DNA of 22,977 nucleotides from UBA1046 sp964624395 (lineage in GTDB: Bacteria; Bacillota; Clostridia; Saccharofermentanales; DTU023), in NCBI GenBank assembly GCA_964624395.1, contig CAZUWY010000029.1, positions 1 to 22,977 of the forward strand, read 5' to 3'. Positions 1-10,100 of the stretch are shown in pieces. The position numbers were made by a program, and so were the translations under genes. The notes under the pieces were generated by a model. That model did no database searches. It was not told the origin of the DNA and was given only the letters and a program-made list of their open reading frames with translations. Every line of letters begins with the position of its first letter. Within the stretch, counting starts at the first letter, position 1.

Positions 1-215
1 AATCAGTCTCTAATGCCTCTGTACCAGTCGTTTTAGGCTTGTTCAGTGGACCCTAAATAAGATTTCTTTAATCCTCAAACAACTTCAGAAAAGGATTTGC
101 AAGAAAGAGGATCTACATTAATCAAATAGAGAACCCTCAAGCAAGAGGATATAACAGATAGCCGGGTTCTTATATCAAGGATTTGATCTGGTTTATGTTT
201 TAGCGTTTATTTATA
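1..215. other. Gene-free left edge
   Basis: No convincing gene is seen here. An inverted repeat pairs AGAACCC (130-136) with GGGTTCT (164-170) across a 27-base loop. It lies downstream of the minus-strand membrane-protein gene and could act as a weak transcription end, but no run of T follows it on that strand. The window starts here, so any upstream partner is missing. Confidence 0.4.
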
Positions 216-2312
216 TCAGCGGTGCAGTGGTACAGCAGAGTAGATATTGTCATTAACCAGATATATCTTGCTGTTGCCCTCATCATCAAACTCTGCAGCC
301 AGGGGGAAAAGGGCAGCTATAATTTCCTCATTGAGAGGAAAATCCGGATGAAGCCTGCTCTCATCATCGAACAAGATCGCATCAATTGACTGCTGCTTAA
401 AAAAGTCAATATATTCATTTATATCATCGGACCAGGTCAGTTGATTGAGCAGCTTTTCTCTGGCGAAGGTATCATGGCCGGCCGACCAGGCGTAATAGGG
501 ATGCCCATACCAGGCCCTTCTGCCCGTAAGGAAGAAACTATGATAGGCAAAAGGCGCAGTTAGGAAAACTGCATCGGGTGCAGTGTTTTCTTCAATCCAG
601 CTGATCATTTCATTTTCCAGCGGGATCGAAACTTGGATTTTACTCAGATTCTTGAAGACAATTATTTCATAGAGACCGGTGACGGTTAGGATGAAAATTG
701 TTAAGACTGTCAAAAAAACAAGCAGAGAATGAAGAGATTTTTTGCTCGTAAAGCTTGGCCAGGAGAGCAAAAAATCCGCTAGCATCGTGCTCCACAAGAT
801 GACGGAGATCATGATGAATTTGTGATTGACTGTGACATCGGGAGTGAGGGAGAAGAAAAAGGAAAAGACAAAGGGCAGTGAGGCGATACCCAGCCAAAGT
901 CTGTATTTTTTGTCCTTGATAAAGAAAATTAAGAGCAAGGGCAAAAAGATGCCCAGCAGTTGCAGCAGGTAAATAAGGATGCCGCCCCAGCTCTTATCTT
1001 CGGCGATAAAGCCAAACTGGAAGATATCTGTAGATATTGAGGCCTGGGGGCTGAACAGAGACCTTTGTAAAAAGGCATGGCCAAGGCCTCCAGCGGCAGC
1101 GGCCAGTAAATATATTCTGTTGTCTGAGAAAAAGGCCAGGCAAAAAAGCAGCATCAGAGCAGTCAGAAAAATAGATCCATGCCAGTAGGGCAAAAAGAAT
1201 ATAAACAGCACCATCAGCTGCTGCTGTTTTTTAAATTCATCCCTGCCCAGATAGAATTCTTTTTGCCCCCAGCTGTAAAGCATTTCTTTGCTGTTTTTTG
1301 GAGAAAGATTTCGCCAGCGAATACTATCTGTCTGCAAGAGAAGCAAGATGAGCAAAATAGCCAGAGCAGCAGGGAAATGCCTTTGATTGGCATAGACATT
1401 GACTGTCCAGAGCCCCCACTCCTCCCTGGGTGTATTGCCGATAAACTGACTTTGCTGCCAGAGCTGCTCTGGAATAGTCAGCAAAGAAGAGCTTTTAAGC
1501 GAGATAAGATGACTGAAAAAAGCAAAGGAAGAGCGGTTAAGGGCAAGAAAAGGGGCTAAAAGTAAAGCTTTTTTATTGCTGCTTAGACGCCAGGAGAAAA
1601 GACCGAGCAATAAGATAAAGCTGACCAGGCCCAGTGCACTAAGAAAGTTTAAAGCAAAGGCCAGTGACAGGCCACCGGCATGCAGCTGCCCTGCCAGATG
1701 GTAGAAGAAAAAATGATATAAAATGCCGTCAGCGGCAAAATGCGGATAGTCAGGAGGGATGTTGGCACCTTGGGCAAAGGAGGAAACCAAAGCTGAATGG
1801 GGAGCCAGATCGGAAAAAACCGATGCTCCGGCCTGCAAATGGCCATTGCTCTCCCGGAAGGAAACAAGATAAAGCCAGCTGGAAAAAATGATAGCTACTA
1901 TAGTTAAAAAAAGCAAATAGCCAGCCGGTGCCTTGGCCAGAGAAAAAAGCAAAGAATTATCTGGCTCTGTAATTTTCTCTATTACTCTGCCGTTCTTATC
2001 TTTACTGCAAAGATATCTTCGCCATAAATGCTGAGCTATATAAATCAGCCCAGCCAGAAGAAATAGCAAAGCTGAGAGTTTTTCGGGGCCGAAAGAAAAG
2101 ACCTTCCAATTCAAATATCTAAAGAGCCAGCTAAGCCAGAAGCTGAGAGTGGAAAAAAAGATCAAGCCTAACCAGATGCCGCAAAGAGTGATAAATATTA
2201 TTGCACCCCAGGGGAGTTTTTTCTCAGACCTCACTGGCAGTTTAGAAAATCTGCCCAGAACAAATACTATACCGGCAGTAGAAAAAACAAAAAAGATTAC
2301 AATTCCGAACAT
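216..2312 (-). CDS. Large multi-pass membrane protein, GT-C glycosyltransferase-like
   Basis: This 698-residue protein is mostly hydrophobic, with roughly a dozen membrane segments between residues 1 and about 550, then a soluble tail of about 140 residues. Near residues 175-215 there is a motif with Asp, Pro, Tyr, Pro, Phe and a YHFFFYH-like stretch. This resembles the lumenal loop and following helix of GT-C type glycosyltransferases and DUF2298-like membrane proteins, which use polyprenyl-phosphate sugars outside the membrane. The tail carries a TGRRAWYGHPYYAWSAGHD segment also typical of this group. The ATG at 2310-2312 overlaps the end of the upstream glycosyltransferase gene by 16 bases, so the two are almost certainly co-transcribed and coupled. 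I infer that it transfers a sugar made available by the upstream enzyme to a cell-surface polymer or lipid. The exact family and acceptor are unknown. Confidence 0.7.
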   Translation of the reverse strand: MFGIVIFFVFSTAGIVFVLGRFSKLPVRSEKKLPWGAIIFITLCGIWLGLIFFSTLSFWLSWLFRYLNWKVFSFGPEKLSALLFLLAGLIYIAQHLWRRYLCSKDKNGRVIEKITEPDNSLLFSLAKAPAGYLLFLTIVAIIFSSWLYLVSFRESNGHLQAGASVFSDLAPHSALVSSFAQGANIPPDYPHFAADGILYHFFFYHLAGQLHAGGLSLAFALNFLSALGLVSFILLLGLFSWRLSSNKKALLLAPFLALNRSSFAFFSHLISLKSSSLLTIPEQLWQQSQFIGNTPREEWGLWTVNVYANQRHFPAALAILLILLLLQTDSIRWRNLSPKNSKEMLYSWGQKEFYLGRDEFKKQQQLMVLFIFFLPYWHGSIFLTALMLLFCLAFFSDNRIYLLAAAAGGLGHAFLQRSLFSPQASISTDIFQFGFIAEDKSWGGILIYLLQLLGIFLPLLLIFFIKDKKYRLWLGIASLPFVFSFFFSLTPDVTVNHKFIMISVILWSTMLADFLLSWPSFTSKKSLHSLLVFLTVLTIFILTVTGLYEIIVFKNLSKIQVSIPLENEMISWIEENTAPDAVFLTAPFAYHSFFLTGRRAWYGHPYYAWSAGHDTFAREKLLNQLTWSDDINEYIDFFKQQSIDAILFDDESRLHPDFPLNEEIIAALFPLAAEFDDEGNSKIYLVNDNIYSAVPLHR

Positions 2313-3322
2313 TTTTCTTTCTTACCGGCAGCAGGATCATTCGCCCCAGCTTCACTTTTGCCAGCGACATAACTGCCGCTTAAACTAGTTCTAGGTACAT
2401 CCCTTGTCATATTGACAGCGTCAGATATGATATAGCGCGGCCTGCCCTTGATTTCGGTGAAGAGGCGGCCTATGTAGATTCCGATCAAACCCAAACTGAT
2501 CAAGACCGAGCTGCCGATCAGCAGCTGGAGCAAAATGACTGTGGTAAAACCGGAGGCAGATTTGCCGGCAAAGTATCTGACCAGTGTTTGCACTGCCAGC
2601 ACGAAGAAGACAAAAAGCAGGCCTAGTCCTAAAAGGGAAATCAAATATAAGGGCTTGGCGGAAAAGCCAGTAATTGCATCAATGGAAAGGCGCAAAAGCC
2701 CGCTGACCTTCCACTTGCTATTGCCCCTCCCTCTTTCTGCCACTTCGAAATCAAAGCTTGTCCGCTTGAAGCCAAGCCAGAGGGATAGGGCACGAAAGAA
2801 AGTGCTCTGCTCCGGCAGTTCACGCCAGGCTTTGACCACTTTCTGATCAAGCAGTTTGTAATCTGAAGCATTGGTGAGATTATAGCCGGACAGCCTGCGG
2901 AAACCGCCATAGAAAATACCGGCATTTAGTTTGGAGAGAAAAGATTCTTTGCCCCGCTTGGACTTCCTTCCTTCAACAACTTCATAGCCCTGCTCCCACA
3001 AGGAGAGCATTTTTGGAATATATTCAGGAGGATGCTGGAGATCACCGTCCATCAAGATTACGGCATCAGCTTCAGCCAAATCCAGTCCGGCGCAGATGGC
3101 AGCCTCCTTGCCGAAATTTCTGGAAAAATGAAAGGCTCTAATATTACCGCAGTTTGCTGCTGCCTCTTGCAGGATCTGCCAGCTCTTGTCTGTGGAGCCG
3201 TCGTCAATGGCGATAATTTCCCAGTCTATTTTTGTGCCCTCTAGCACCTCGAAACAGTTGGCCAAAGTTTTTGGAATCTGCTCTTCTTCATTAAAAAAAG
3301 GGATTATCAGGGATAATAGCAC
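2297..3322 (-). CDS. Family 2 glycosyltransferase, DPM1/GtrB-like, polyprenyl-phosphate sugar synthase
   Basis: The 341-residue protein has an N-terminal GT-A fold with the nucleotide-sugar motif DDGS at residues 40-43 and the metal-binding DGDLQHPP at 92-99. An RGRGNSKW motif sits at about 197-204. Two membrane segments follow (about 224-247 and 260-288), then a charged cytoplasmic tail of about 50 residues. This layout matches enzymes such as GtrB and CsbB that move a hexose from UDP- or GDP-sugar onto undecaprenyl phosphate. The start is a GTG at 3320-3322 preceded by GGAGG six bases upstream. The gene overlaps the downstream GT-C-like gene, which suggests that the product feeds that protein. 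The sugar identity cannot be read from the sequence. Confidence 0.9.
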   Translation of the reverse strand: MLLSLIIPFFNEEEQIPKTLANCFEVLEGTKIDWEIIAIDDGSTDKSWQILQEAAANCGNIRAFHFSRNFGKEAAICAGLDLAEADAVILMDGDLQHPPEYIPKMLSLWEQGYEVVEGRKSKRGKESFLSKLNAGIFYGGFRRLSGYNLTNASDYKLLDQKVVKAWRELPEQSTFFRALSLWLGFKRTSFDFEVAERGRGNSKWKVSGLLRLSIDAITGFSAKPLYLISLLGLGLLFVFFVLAVQTLVRYFAGKSASGFTTVILLQLLIGSSVLISLGLIGIYIGRLFTEIKGRPRYIISDAVNMTRDVPRTSLSGSYVAGKSEAGANDPAAGKKEKCSEL

Positions 3323-3352
3323 GATCGGCCTCCAAAACTAAAGATTAAAGAT

Positions 3353-3361
3353 ATTTTATCA
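3353..3361 (-). promoter_or_regulatory. Predicted extended -10 promoter of the glycosyltransferase pair
   Basis: On the minus strand a TGATAAAAT element (TG, one base, TAAAAT) lies about 30 bases upstream of the GTG start at 3322. No good -35 box is seen at 17 bases. It is back-to-back with the predicted pgk-tpi promoter. Confidence 0.45.
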
Positions 3362-3371
3362 TAGTAGATAA

Positions 3372-3400
3372 TTGTAAAAAGATATTCTGAATAATAGAAT
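3372..3400 (+). promoter_or_regulatory. Predicted promoter of the pgk-tpi/gpmI operon
   Basis: A TTGTAA box (3372-3377) is followed by a 17-base spacer and TAGAAT (3395-3400), close to the sigma-A consensus. The start of pgk-tpi lies 78 bases downstream, with AGGAGG at 3465-3470 and an 8-base gap to the ATG. The region is very AT rich, so chance matches are possible. Confidence 0.55.
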
Positions 3401-3402
3401 AA

Positions 3403-3415
3403 AGATTAATAATCT
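3403..3415. promoter_or_regulatory. Inverted repeat at the predicted pgk-tpi transcription start
   Basis: AGATTA-A-TAATCT is a perfect dyad of two 6-base arms beginning three bases after the predicted -10 box. Its position around +1 suits a repressor operator, but the sequence is AT rich and no known regulator motif is recognised. Confidence 0.3.
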
Positions 3416-3478
3416 GAAAGAAAAAATGAACAAAAACAATAATTTATTAGTCAGGTTTAATTATAGGAGGAGCAGCAG

Positions 3479-5446
3479 ATGGCATTATTACAAAAGAAAA
3501 CCTTAAAAGAGGCAGATGTCTATGGTAAAAGGGTGCTTGTACGTGTAGACTTCAATGTTCCTCTGGTCAAAGCAACTGGCGAGATAGCAGATGACAAGCG
3601 TATCAGAGCAGCCATTCCCAGCTTGGAATATCTATTAGCCCAAGAGGCCTCCCTGATCTTGATTACCCATCTGGGCAGGCCCAAGGGTATCGATCCTGCC
3701 CTTTCTTTGGCACCGGTTGCAGCAAGGCTTGCCGAACTTATGGGCAGGGAGGTCATGCTTTCTAAAGACATTGTCGGAGAAGATGCCAGAAAAAAAGCCG
3801 CCGCCTTGCAGCCGGGGCAGATTTTGATGCTGGAAAATATCAGATTTCAGCCGGAGGAAACAAAAAATGATAGAAGTTTTGCCAAAGAACTGGCCAGTCT
3901 TGGCGATGTCTTCATCAATGATGCCTTTGGCACTGCCCACAGGGCACATGCCTCCACCTACGGCATTGCCAGATTTTTGCCGTCTGCGGCTGGCTTTCTG
4001 ATCCAAAAGGAACTAGACATTATCGGCGGAGCTTTGGCTGAGCCCCAGCGTCCCTTTACTGCTGTTATCGGCGGAGCTAAAGTTTCAGATAAGATTGGCG
4101 TGATTGAAAGTTTGCTCGAGAAGGTGGACAATCTTTTAATCGGGGGAGCCATGGCCTATACATTCTTGTCTGCCCTGGGCTTGGAGGTGGGAACCTCACT
4201 TTATGAGCCGGACAAAGAAGAACTGGCACTGGAGATCATGGAAAAAGCCAAAGAGAAAAAGATTAACCTGATCCTGCCGCAGGATGTAGTTATTGCTCAG
4301 GAATTTTCTGCTGAGGCCAAACATAAGACAGTAGATTTTGACCAGATAGAAGCAGGCTGGATGGGCATGGGTATTGGACCTAAAACAATAGAGAGTTTTA
4401 ATAAGATAATAGCTGAATCTAAAACCATCATCTGGAATGGGCCCTTGGGTGTATTTGAATTTCCTGCCTTTGCCGGGGGAACTAAAAAAGTGGCAGAGGC
4501 CATTGGTAAGTCGGATGCTGTTTCAATCATCGGTGGCGGTGATTCCGCCTCTGCCGTAGAGCAGTCTGGTTTTGCTGAACGGGTAAGCCATATTTCCACA
4601 GGCGGGGGCGCATCGCTAGAACTGCTTGAAGGCAAGATTTTGCCAGGCATAGAAGCTTTATCCAATAGGGATGAAAGACGTCTGCTGGCTGCAGGAAACT
4701 GGAAAATGAATAAAGGAACTCCAGTTGAAGCAGAAAAATTCATTAAAGAATTACTGCCGCTGGTAAAAAATGCCAGAGCAGAACTGGTGTTAGCTGTACC
4801 CTTTACAGCCCTGATAAGGAGCAGGGAACTGACAGATGGCACGGTACTCGCTCTTGCTGCTCAAAATGGACATGAAAAAGATTTTGGCGCCTATACCGGA
4901 GAGATTTCCATGAAGATGCTGGCAGATCTAAATATCCCCTATGTCATAGTCGGCCATTCCGAACGACGGCAATATTTTGGCGAAAGCAGTGAAGATGTCA
5001 ATGCCAAGGCAAAAACAGCTCTTTCCTGGGGAGTCTTTCCCATCATCTGCGTGGGAGAATCGCTGCAGCAAAGAGAAAATGGAGAAACATTTACTTTCAT
5101 CCGGAAGCAGATAAGAGAATGCTTTGCCGCGATCGAGGCCAAGGATCTCTTCCGTATCACCATAGCTTATGAACCTATCTGGGCAATCGGTACAGGCAAA
5201 ACAGCTACAGATGAACAGGCCCAAGAGGTGTGCGCTTTTATCCGTGCCGAGATCAAAGAAATTTACGGAGCAAAAGCAGCTGATCAGATACGCATCCTTT
5301 ATGGCGGCTCTGTCAATGCCGAAAATGCGGCCGGCTTGTTTTTGCAGCCGGATGTTGATGGCGGCCTGGTCGGGGGTGCTTCCCTTAAGGCAGCAGATTT
5401 TTCTGTCATAGCAAGAGCCGATGCTGGAGAAAAACCGATAGGTTAA
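3479..5446 (+). CDS. pgk-tpi: Bifunctional phosphoglycerate kinase / triosephosphate isomerase fusion
   Basis: This 655-residue protein joins two complete glycolytic enzymes in one frame. Residues 1 to about 395 are phosphoglycerate kinase: DFNVP near the N-terminus, HLGRPKG, INDAFGTAHRAHAST, GGAKVSDKIGV, GPLGVFE and the nucleotide-binding GGGDSASAV are present. From about residue 398 triosephosphate isomerase begins with AGNWKMNK. It includes the catalytic-His motif VGHSERRQYFGE, the catalytic-Glu motif AYEPIWAIGTGKTAT, and the phosphate-binding YGGSVNAENA and GGLVGGASL. No key residue looks missing. The linker is only a few residues, and no in-frame start with a ribosome site is seen at the junction, so a free isomerase seems unlikely. 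A PGK-TIM fusion is known from Thermotoga maritima. The phosphoglycerate mutase gene follows after 10 bases. No gapdh or enolase gene is present in the window. Confidence 0.97.
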   Translation: MALLQKKTLKEADVYGKRVLVRVDFNVPLVKATGEIADDKRIRAAIPSLEYLLAQEASLILITHLGRPKGIDPALSLAPVAARLAELMGREVMLSKDIVGEDARKKAAALQPGQILMLENIRFQPEETKNDRSFAKELASLGDVFINDAFGTAHRAHASTYGIARFLPSAAGFLIQKELDIIGGALAEPQRPFTAVIGGAKVSDKIGVIESLLEKVDNLLIGGAMAYTFLSALGLEVGTSLYEPDKEELALEIMEKAKEKKINLILPQDVVIAQEFSAEAKHKTVDFDQIEAGWMGMGIGPKTIESFNKIIAESKTIIWNGPLGVFEFPAFAGGTKKVAEAIGKSDAVSIIGGGDSASAVEQSGFAERVSHISTGGGASLELLEGKILPGIEALSNRDERRLLAAGNWKMNKGTPVEAEKFIKELLPLVKNARAELVLAVPFTALIRSRELTDGTVLALAAQNGHEKDFGAYTGEISMKMLADLNIPYVIVGHSERRQYFGESSEDVNAKAKTALSWGVFPIICVGESLQQRENGETFTFIRKQIRECFAAIEAKDLFRITIAYEPIWAIGTGKTATDEQAQEVCAFIRAEIKEIYGAKAADQIRILYGGSVNAENAAGLFLQPDVDGGLVGGASLKAADFSVIARADAGEKPIG

Positions 5447-5456
5447 AGGTGAATTT

Positions 5457-7013
5457 ATGCTAAATATCCCCCAAAGACGCCCTCTTATGCTGATGATTCT
5501 TGATGGCTGGGGTCTGTCAGATGAAATAGAAAATAATGCTGTTAAACAGGCAAAAACACCCAATTTGGACAGGCTGGCGAAAGAATGGCCGGTTTCGATC
5601 ATCAGCACTTCAGGTGAGGATGTTGGGCTTCCCGCCGGCCAGATGGGAAATTCTGAAGTCGGACATACTAATATTGGTGCCGGGAGAATTGTTTTTCAAG
5701 AGCTGACCAGAATCAGCAAGGATATAGAAAGTGGTAATTATCTCAAGAATGCCTCTTTTATTAAAGCCGTGGAAAATGTGAAAGCCAACGGCGGTTCCCT
5801 GCATCTTATGGGGCTTCTTTCAGACGGAGGCGTGCACAGTCATATCGAGCATTTATTTGGCTTAATTGATCTGGCCGCCCATTACCAGATTGAGCGGCTG
5901 TATGTTCACGCCTTTTATGATGGCCGGGATGTATCGCCAACTTCAGGACTTGGCTTTACAAAAAAACTGTTGGCCAAACTGGAGGAGGCTAAAATTGGCC
6001 AACTGGCCACTATCTGCGGCAGATACTATGCCATGGACAGGGACAGGCGCTGGGAGCGGATTGAAAAAGCCTATTTGGCGTTAGTGGCAGGTACAGGAGA
6101 AAAGTGCTCAGATCCGCTATCTTATATCGAAGATTCCTATGCTCAGGGCATAACAGATGAATTTTTACTGCCAGCTGTCGTTTTGAAAAATGGCTGTCCT
6201 GAAGGCAGGATTGAACCCAATGACAGTGTCATATTTTTTAATTTCCGTCCGGACAGAGCCAGGCAGTTGACAAGATCCTTCCTGCAAACTGACTTTTCTG
6301 GCTTTCAGCGCCCCTTGGGATACTTTCCGCTGGAATTTGTGACCATGACAGATTACGATGCCAGCTTCAGAGCATATCCGGGTATTGAGATTGCCTATGA
6401 GCAAGAAGAGCTGGAGGATACTTTAGGCCAGTATATCTCGGATCTGGGTCTTAGGCAGCTCAGGCTAGCTGAAACTGAAAAATATGCTCATGTGACCTTC
6501 TTTTTTAATGGCGGCATTGAAAAGGAGTATCCGGGGGAAGAGAGAATACTGATAGCATCGCCTAAAGTTGCAACCTACGATTTGCAGCCTGAAATGAGTG
6601 CGCCAGAGGTCACAAAAGAGGTCTTGAAACAATTGGCAGCAGACAAATATGATCTTTTAATCCTAAACTATGCCAATTGTGATATGGTTGGACATACTGG
6701 CGTATTCTCCGCAGCTGTAAAGGCGGTGGAGGCGGTTGACAAAGCAGCGGGTGAAGTGGTTGCTGCTGTCCTGGAAAAAGGCGGCATTGCTCTTGTAACA
6801 GCCGATCACGGTAATGCTGAACAGATGCATGACCCAGCGACAGCCGGCGTTTTTACTGCCCATACAACTAATCCTGTCCTCCTGATTGGAGCCGGGATCA
6901 CGGAAGGCAAACTGAAGGGAGGCAGGCTCTCAGATCTGGCTCCTACCATGCTGGATTTGATGGGATTTGCTGTCCCGAAAAAGATGACAGGGAAATCGCT
7001 TATTTGTCGCTAA
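5457..7013 (+). CDS. gpmI: 2,3-bisphosphoglycerate-independent phosphoglycerate mutase
   Basis: The 518-residue protein interconverts 3- and 2-phosphoglycerate in glycolysis through a phosphoserine intermediate, using two metal ions (Mn2+ in clostridial and bacillary enzymes). It shows the alkaline-phosphatase-superfamily metal site MILDGWG (Asp16) and the catalytic GNSEVGH with Ser66. Further conserved stretches are DGRDVSPTSG, GRYYAMDRDRRWER, FFNFRPDRARQLT and the C-terminal ADHGNAEQM. Length is normal for the family. The ATG lies 10 bases after the pgk-tpi stop, with AAGGTGA as ribosome site, so it is the second gene of the operon. No clear terminator follows, and the next promoter starts just past its stop codon. 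Confidence 0.97.
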   Translation: MLNIPQRRPLMLMILDGWGLSDEIENNAVKQAKTPNLDRLAKEWPVSIISTSGEDVGLPAGQMGNSEVGHTNIGAGRIVFQELTRISKDIESGNYLKNASFIKAVENVKANGGSLHLMGLLSDGGVHSHIEHLFGLIDLAAHYQIERLYVHAFYDGRDVSPTSGLGFTKKLLAKLEEAKIGQLATICGRYYAMDRDRRWERIEKAYLALVAGTGEKCSDPLSYIEDSYAQGITDEFLLPAVVLKNGCPEGRIEPNDSVIFFNFRPDRARQLTRSFLQTDFSGFQRPLGYFPLEFVTMTDYDASFRAYPGIEIAYEQEELEDTLGQYISDLGLRQLRLAETEKYAHVTFFFNGGIEKEYPGEERILIASPKVATYDLQPEMSAPEVTKEVLKQLAADKYDLLILNYANCDMVGHTGVFSAAVKAVEAVDKAAGEVVAAVLEKGGIALVTADHGNAEQMHDPATAGVFTAHTTNPVLLIGAGITEGKLKGGRLSDLAPTMLDLMGFAVPKKMTGKSLICR

Positions 7014-7027
7014 ATAACCAAATGATA

Positions 7028-7036
7028 TGCTATACT
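7028..7036 (+). promoter_or_regulatory. Predicted extended -10 promoter of the pyruvate:ferredoxin oxidoreductase gene
   Basis: TGC followed by TATACT (7031-7036) forms an extended -10 element 15 bases after the gpmI stop. The nearest -35-like TTGTCG (7004-7009) is 21 bases away, too far, so the TG motif would have to compensate. The leader is about 65 bases and contains AAATAG-TT-CTATTT, a small AT hairpin, before the AGAAGGAG ribosome site. Confidence 0.5.
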
Positions 7037-7108
7037 AGCAGGTGGCACAGGACTTAATAAAATAGTTCTATTTGCAATAAATATCAAAAGAAAAAGAAGG
7101 AGCATTTC

Positions 7109-10100
7109 ATGGCAAAAGAAAAGAATTTTGTGTCCATGGACGGCAACACGGCAGCAGCATATGCATCGTATGCATTTACCGAGGTTGCAGGGATCTTCCC
7201 CATCACACCGTCATCAACCATGGCAGACATGGTTGACCAGTGGTCACAGCAAGGTATGAAGAACATCTTCGGACAAACGGTTAACGTTGTGGAGATGCAA
7301 TCAGAGGCGGGAGCCGCTGGCTGTGTGCACGGGTCATTGGCGACAGGGGCGCTGACGACTACCTACACCGCATCACAGGGACTGCTTTTGATGATTCCCA
7401 ATATGTACAAGCTTTCAGGAGAGCTGCTGCCGGCAGTTTTCCATGTGTCAGCTCGTACTTTGGCAACACATGCATTGTCAATTTTCGGTGACCATTCAGA
7501 CGTAATGGCCTGCCGGCAAACTGGCTTTGGTCTACTTGCCTCAGGTAGCGTACAACAGGCAATGGATATTGGCTCTATCGCCCATCTGGCTGCAATCAAG
7601 AGCAGGGTTCCATTCCTGCATTTCTTCGACGGCTTCCGTACCTCGCACGAGATACAGAAGATAGAAGCCCTTGATTTCGACGATCTGGCCGAGCTGGTGG
7701 ACTATGAACAGCTGAATGCTTTCAGAGAGAGAGGACTTACTCCCAATGAGCCAGTGCTGCGCGGTACTGCTCAAAATCCAGATATTTTCTTCCAGGCCCG
7801 TGAAGCATCCAATCCCTATTATGACAAGCTCGCAGATACTGTTGAAGAATACATGGATGAAATCACCAAGCTGACCGGCCGTGAGTACAAGCCATTTGTC
7901 TACCACGGAGCTGAAGATGCTGAAGAAGTGATCATCTGCATGGGTTCTGTTTATGAGACGGTTTATGAGACGGTTGAATATCTCAACGGCAAAGGTAAAA
8001 AAGTTGGTGTTGTCAATGTTCACCTCTATCGTCCTTTCTCAGGCGAGCGCCTGCTCAAAGCCATCCCCGAGACCTGCAAGAAGATTGCAGTTCTGGACCG
8101 CACCAAAGAGCCGGGAGCAGAGGGTGAGCCTCTCTACCTTGACGTGGTTAATGTTTTCTGCAAAAGCGATCGCGATCCGGTTATTGTCGGCGGACGCTAT
8201 GGACTGGGTTCCAAGGATACAACCCCTGATCAGATCAATGCTGTTTTCAGCCATCTGGAACAAGATGATCCGATGCACGGCTTTACAATCGGTATCGTAG
8301 ACGATGTTACGCATCTTTCCCTGCCGCTGGGAGAAGCCATTGATGTTTCCAAGGAAGGCACAATTGCTGCCCGTTTCTGGGGACTTGGAGCAGACGGTAC
8401 TGTTGGAGCCAACAAGAACTCGATCAAGATTATTGGTGATCATACAGATATGTACGCTCAGGCCTACTTCAGCTATGACTCGAAAAAGTCTGGCGGCGTC
8501 ACCATTTCTGACCTGCGCTTTGGTTCCAACCCGATTAGAGCACCTTATCTGGTCAATCGCGCTGACTTCGTCGCCTGCCATAATCAGGCCTATGTAGATA
8601 AATACGATATGCTCACCCCGCTGAAGAAAGGCGGATCTTTCCTGCTCAATACCCTGTGGACAGAAGAAGAGCTGGATACTTATCTCCCAGGTGAGATGAA
8701 GCGCACCATTGCCAACAACGATATCGATTTTTATACCATTGATGCTGTCACCCTGGCTGAAAATATCGGTCTGGGCGGTCGCATCAACACAATCTGCCAG
8801 GCTGCCTTCTTTAAGATTGCCGACATCATCCCGATTGATGATGCCGTCAAATATATGAAGGAAGCTATTAAAACCACCTACGGCAGAAGAGGCGAAGATA
8901 TCGTCAAAATGAACTATAAAGCCGTTGACGCAGGCATCGAGAATCTCAAAAAGATCAATGTGCCAGAAGCATGGAAAAATGCTCCGGACAAAGAAGTTGT
9001 TGAGCGTGAAGTTCCTGAGTTCATCACTGCCATTGCAGACATTATGAATGCACAAAAAGGCGATATACTGCCTGTCTCCGCTTTTGCAGACGCTGCTGAC
9101 GGAACCTTCCCGCAGGGAACCAGTAAATTTGAAAAGAGGGGTATTGCAGTCACAGTGCCCAAGTGGATCCCGGAGAATTGTATCCAGTGTAATCAGTGCT
9201 CCTATGTCTGTCCTCATGCAGTCATTCGTCCTTTCCTTCTGACTGAAGAAGAGGCCGGAGAGGCTCCTGAAGGCTTTGAAACCCTTAAAGGCATGAAACC
9301 CTATGACATGTACCAGTACCGCATCCAGATCTCTGTACTGGACTGCACCGGCTGTGGCGCCTGTGCCCATACCTGCCCTTCCAAGGAGAAGGCGTTGATT
9401 ATGGAGCCGATCGGCGATCATATGGCAGAAACCGACAATTGGGATTATGCGATTGAATTGCCTAACAAGCCCAATCCGATGAATAAGACCTCCATTAAAG
9501 GCAGTCAGTTTGAACAGCCCCTGCTTGAGTTCTCCGGAGCTTGTGCAGGCTGTGGTGAGACCCCCTATGTCAAGCTGGTAACCCAGCTCTTTGGCGATCG
9601 CATGCAGGTAGCTAACGCAACCGGCTGTACCTCCATCTGGGGCGGCTCTGCACCTTCGATGCCTTATACTCCAAATCAGGAAGGCTTCGGACCTACCTGG
9701 GCTAACAGCTTGTTTGAAGATAACGCTGAGTTCGGGCTAGGCATGCATCTGGGCGTTAAGCAGCTGAGAGCCAGAGCCACTGCTCAGATCAATGAACTGG
9801 CAGAGAAGAAAATTGCCGATCTGGCAGGACCGATTGAAAACTGGCTGGCCGAAAAGAATGATGCTGAAAAGAGCCGTGTGGCCACTGCAGATCTAATCGC
9901 TGCTCTGGAAGGCTATCAGGCTGATGGTGAGGCAGCAGCTTTGGTCAAGGGCATTCTCAAGCTGAAGGATTTCCTGATGAAGAGATCCACCTGGATTATT
10001 GGTGGTGACGGCTGGGCCTACGATATCGGCTTTGGCGGCCTGGATCATGTGCTGGCCTCCGGAGAAGACGTCAATGTCCTCGTACTGGATACCGAAGTTT

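Noticed and set aside
1..60. Possible end of an insertion sequence (TTCAGTGGACCCT-like stretch)
   Set aside because: It vaguely recalls IS3-type ends, but no matching second end, target duplication or transposase is in the window.
4928..5608. Long minus-strand open frame inside pgk-tpi
   Set aside because: It is a shadow of the fusion gene; its product shows no family pattern, while the plus strand encodes conserved TIM motifs.
7949..7972. Tandem 12-base repeat encoding VYET twice in the oxidoreductase gene
   Set aside because: Family members appear to have the same length here (ETxxETVxYL-like), so it is more likely a chance repeat than an expansion.
8039..9421. Long minus-strand open frame of 460 codons inside the oxidoreductase gene
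   Set aside because: The plus-strand frame contains the conserved iron-sulfur and pyruvate-binding motifs; the antisense frame shows no recognisable domain and has no start context.
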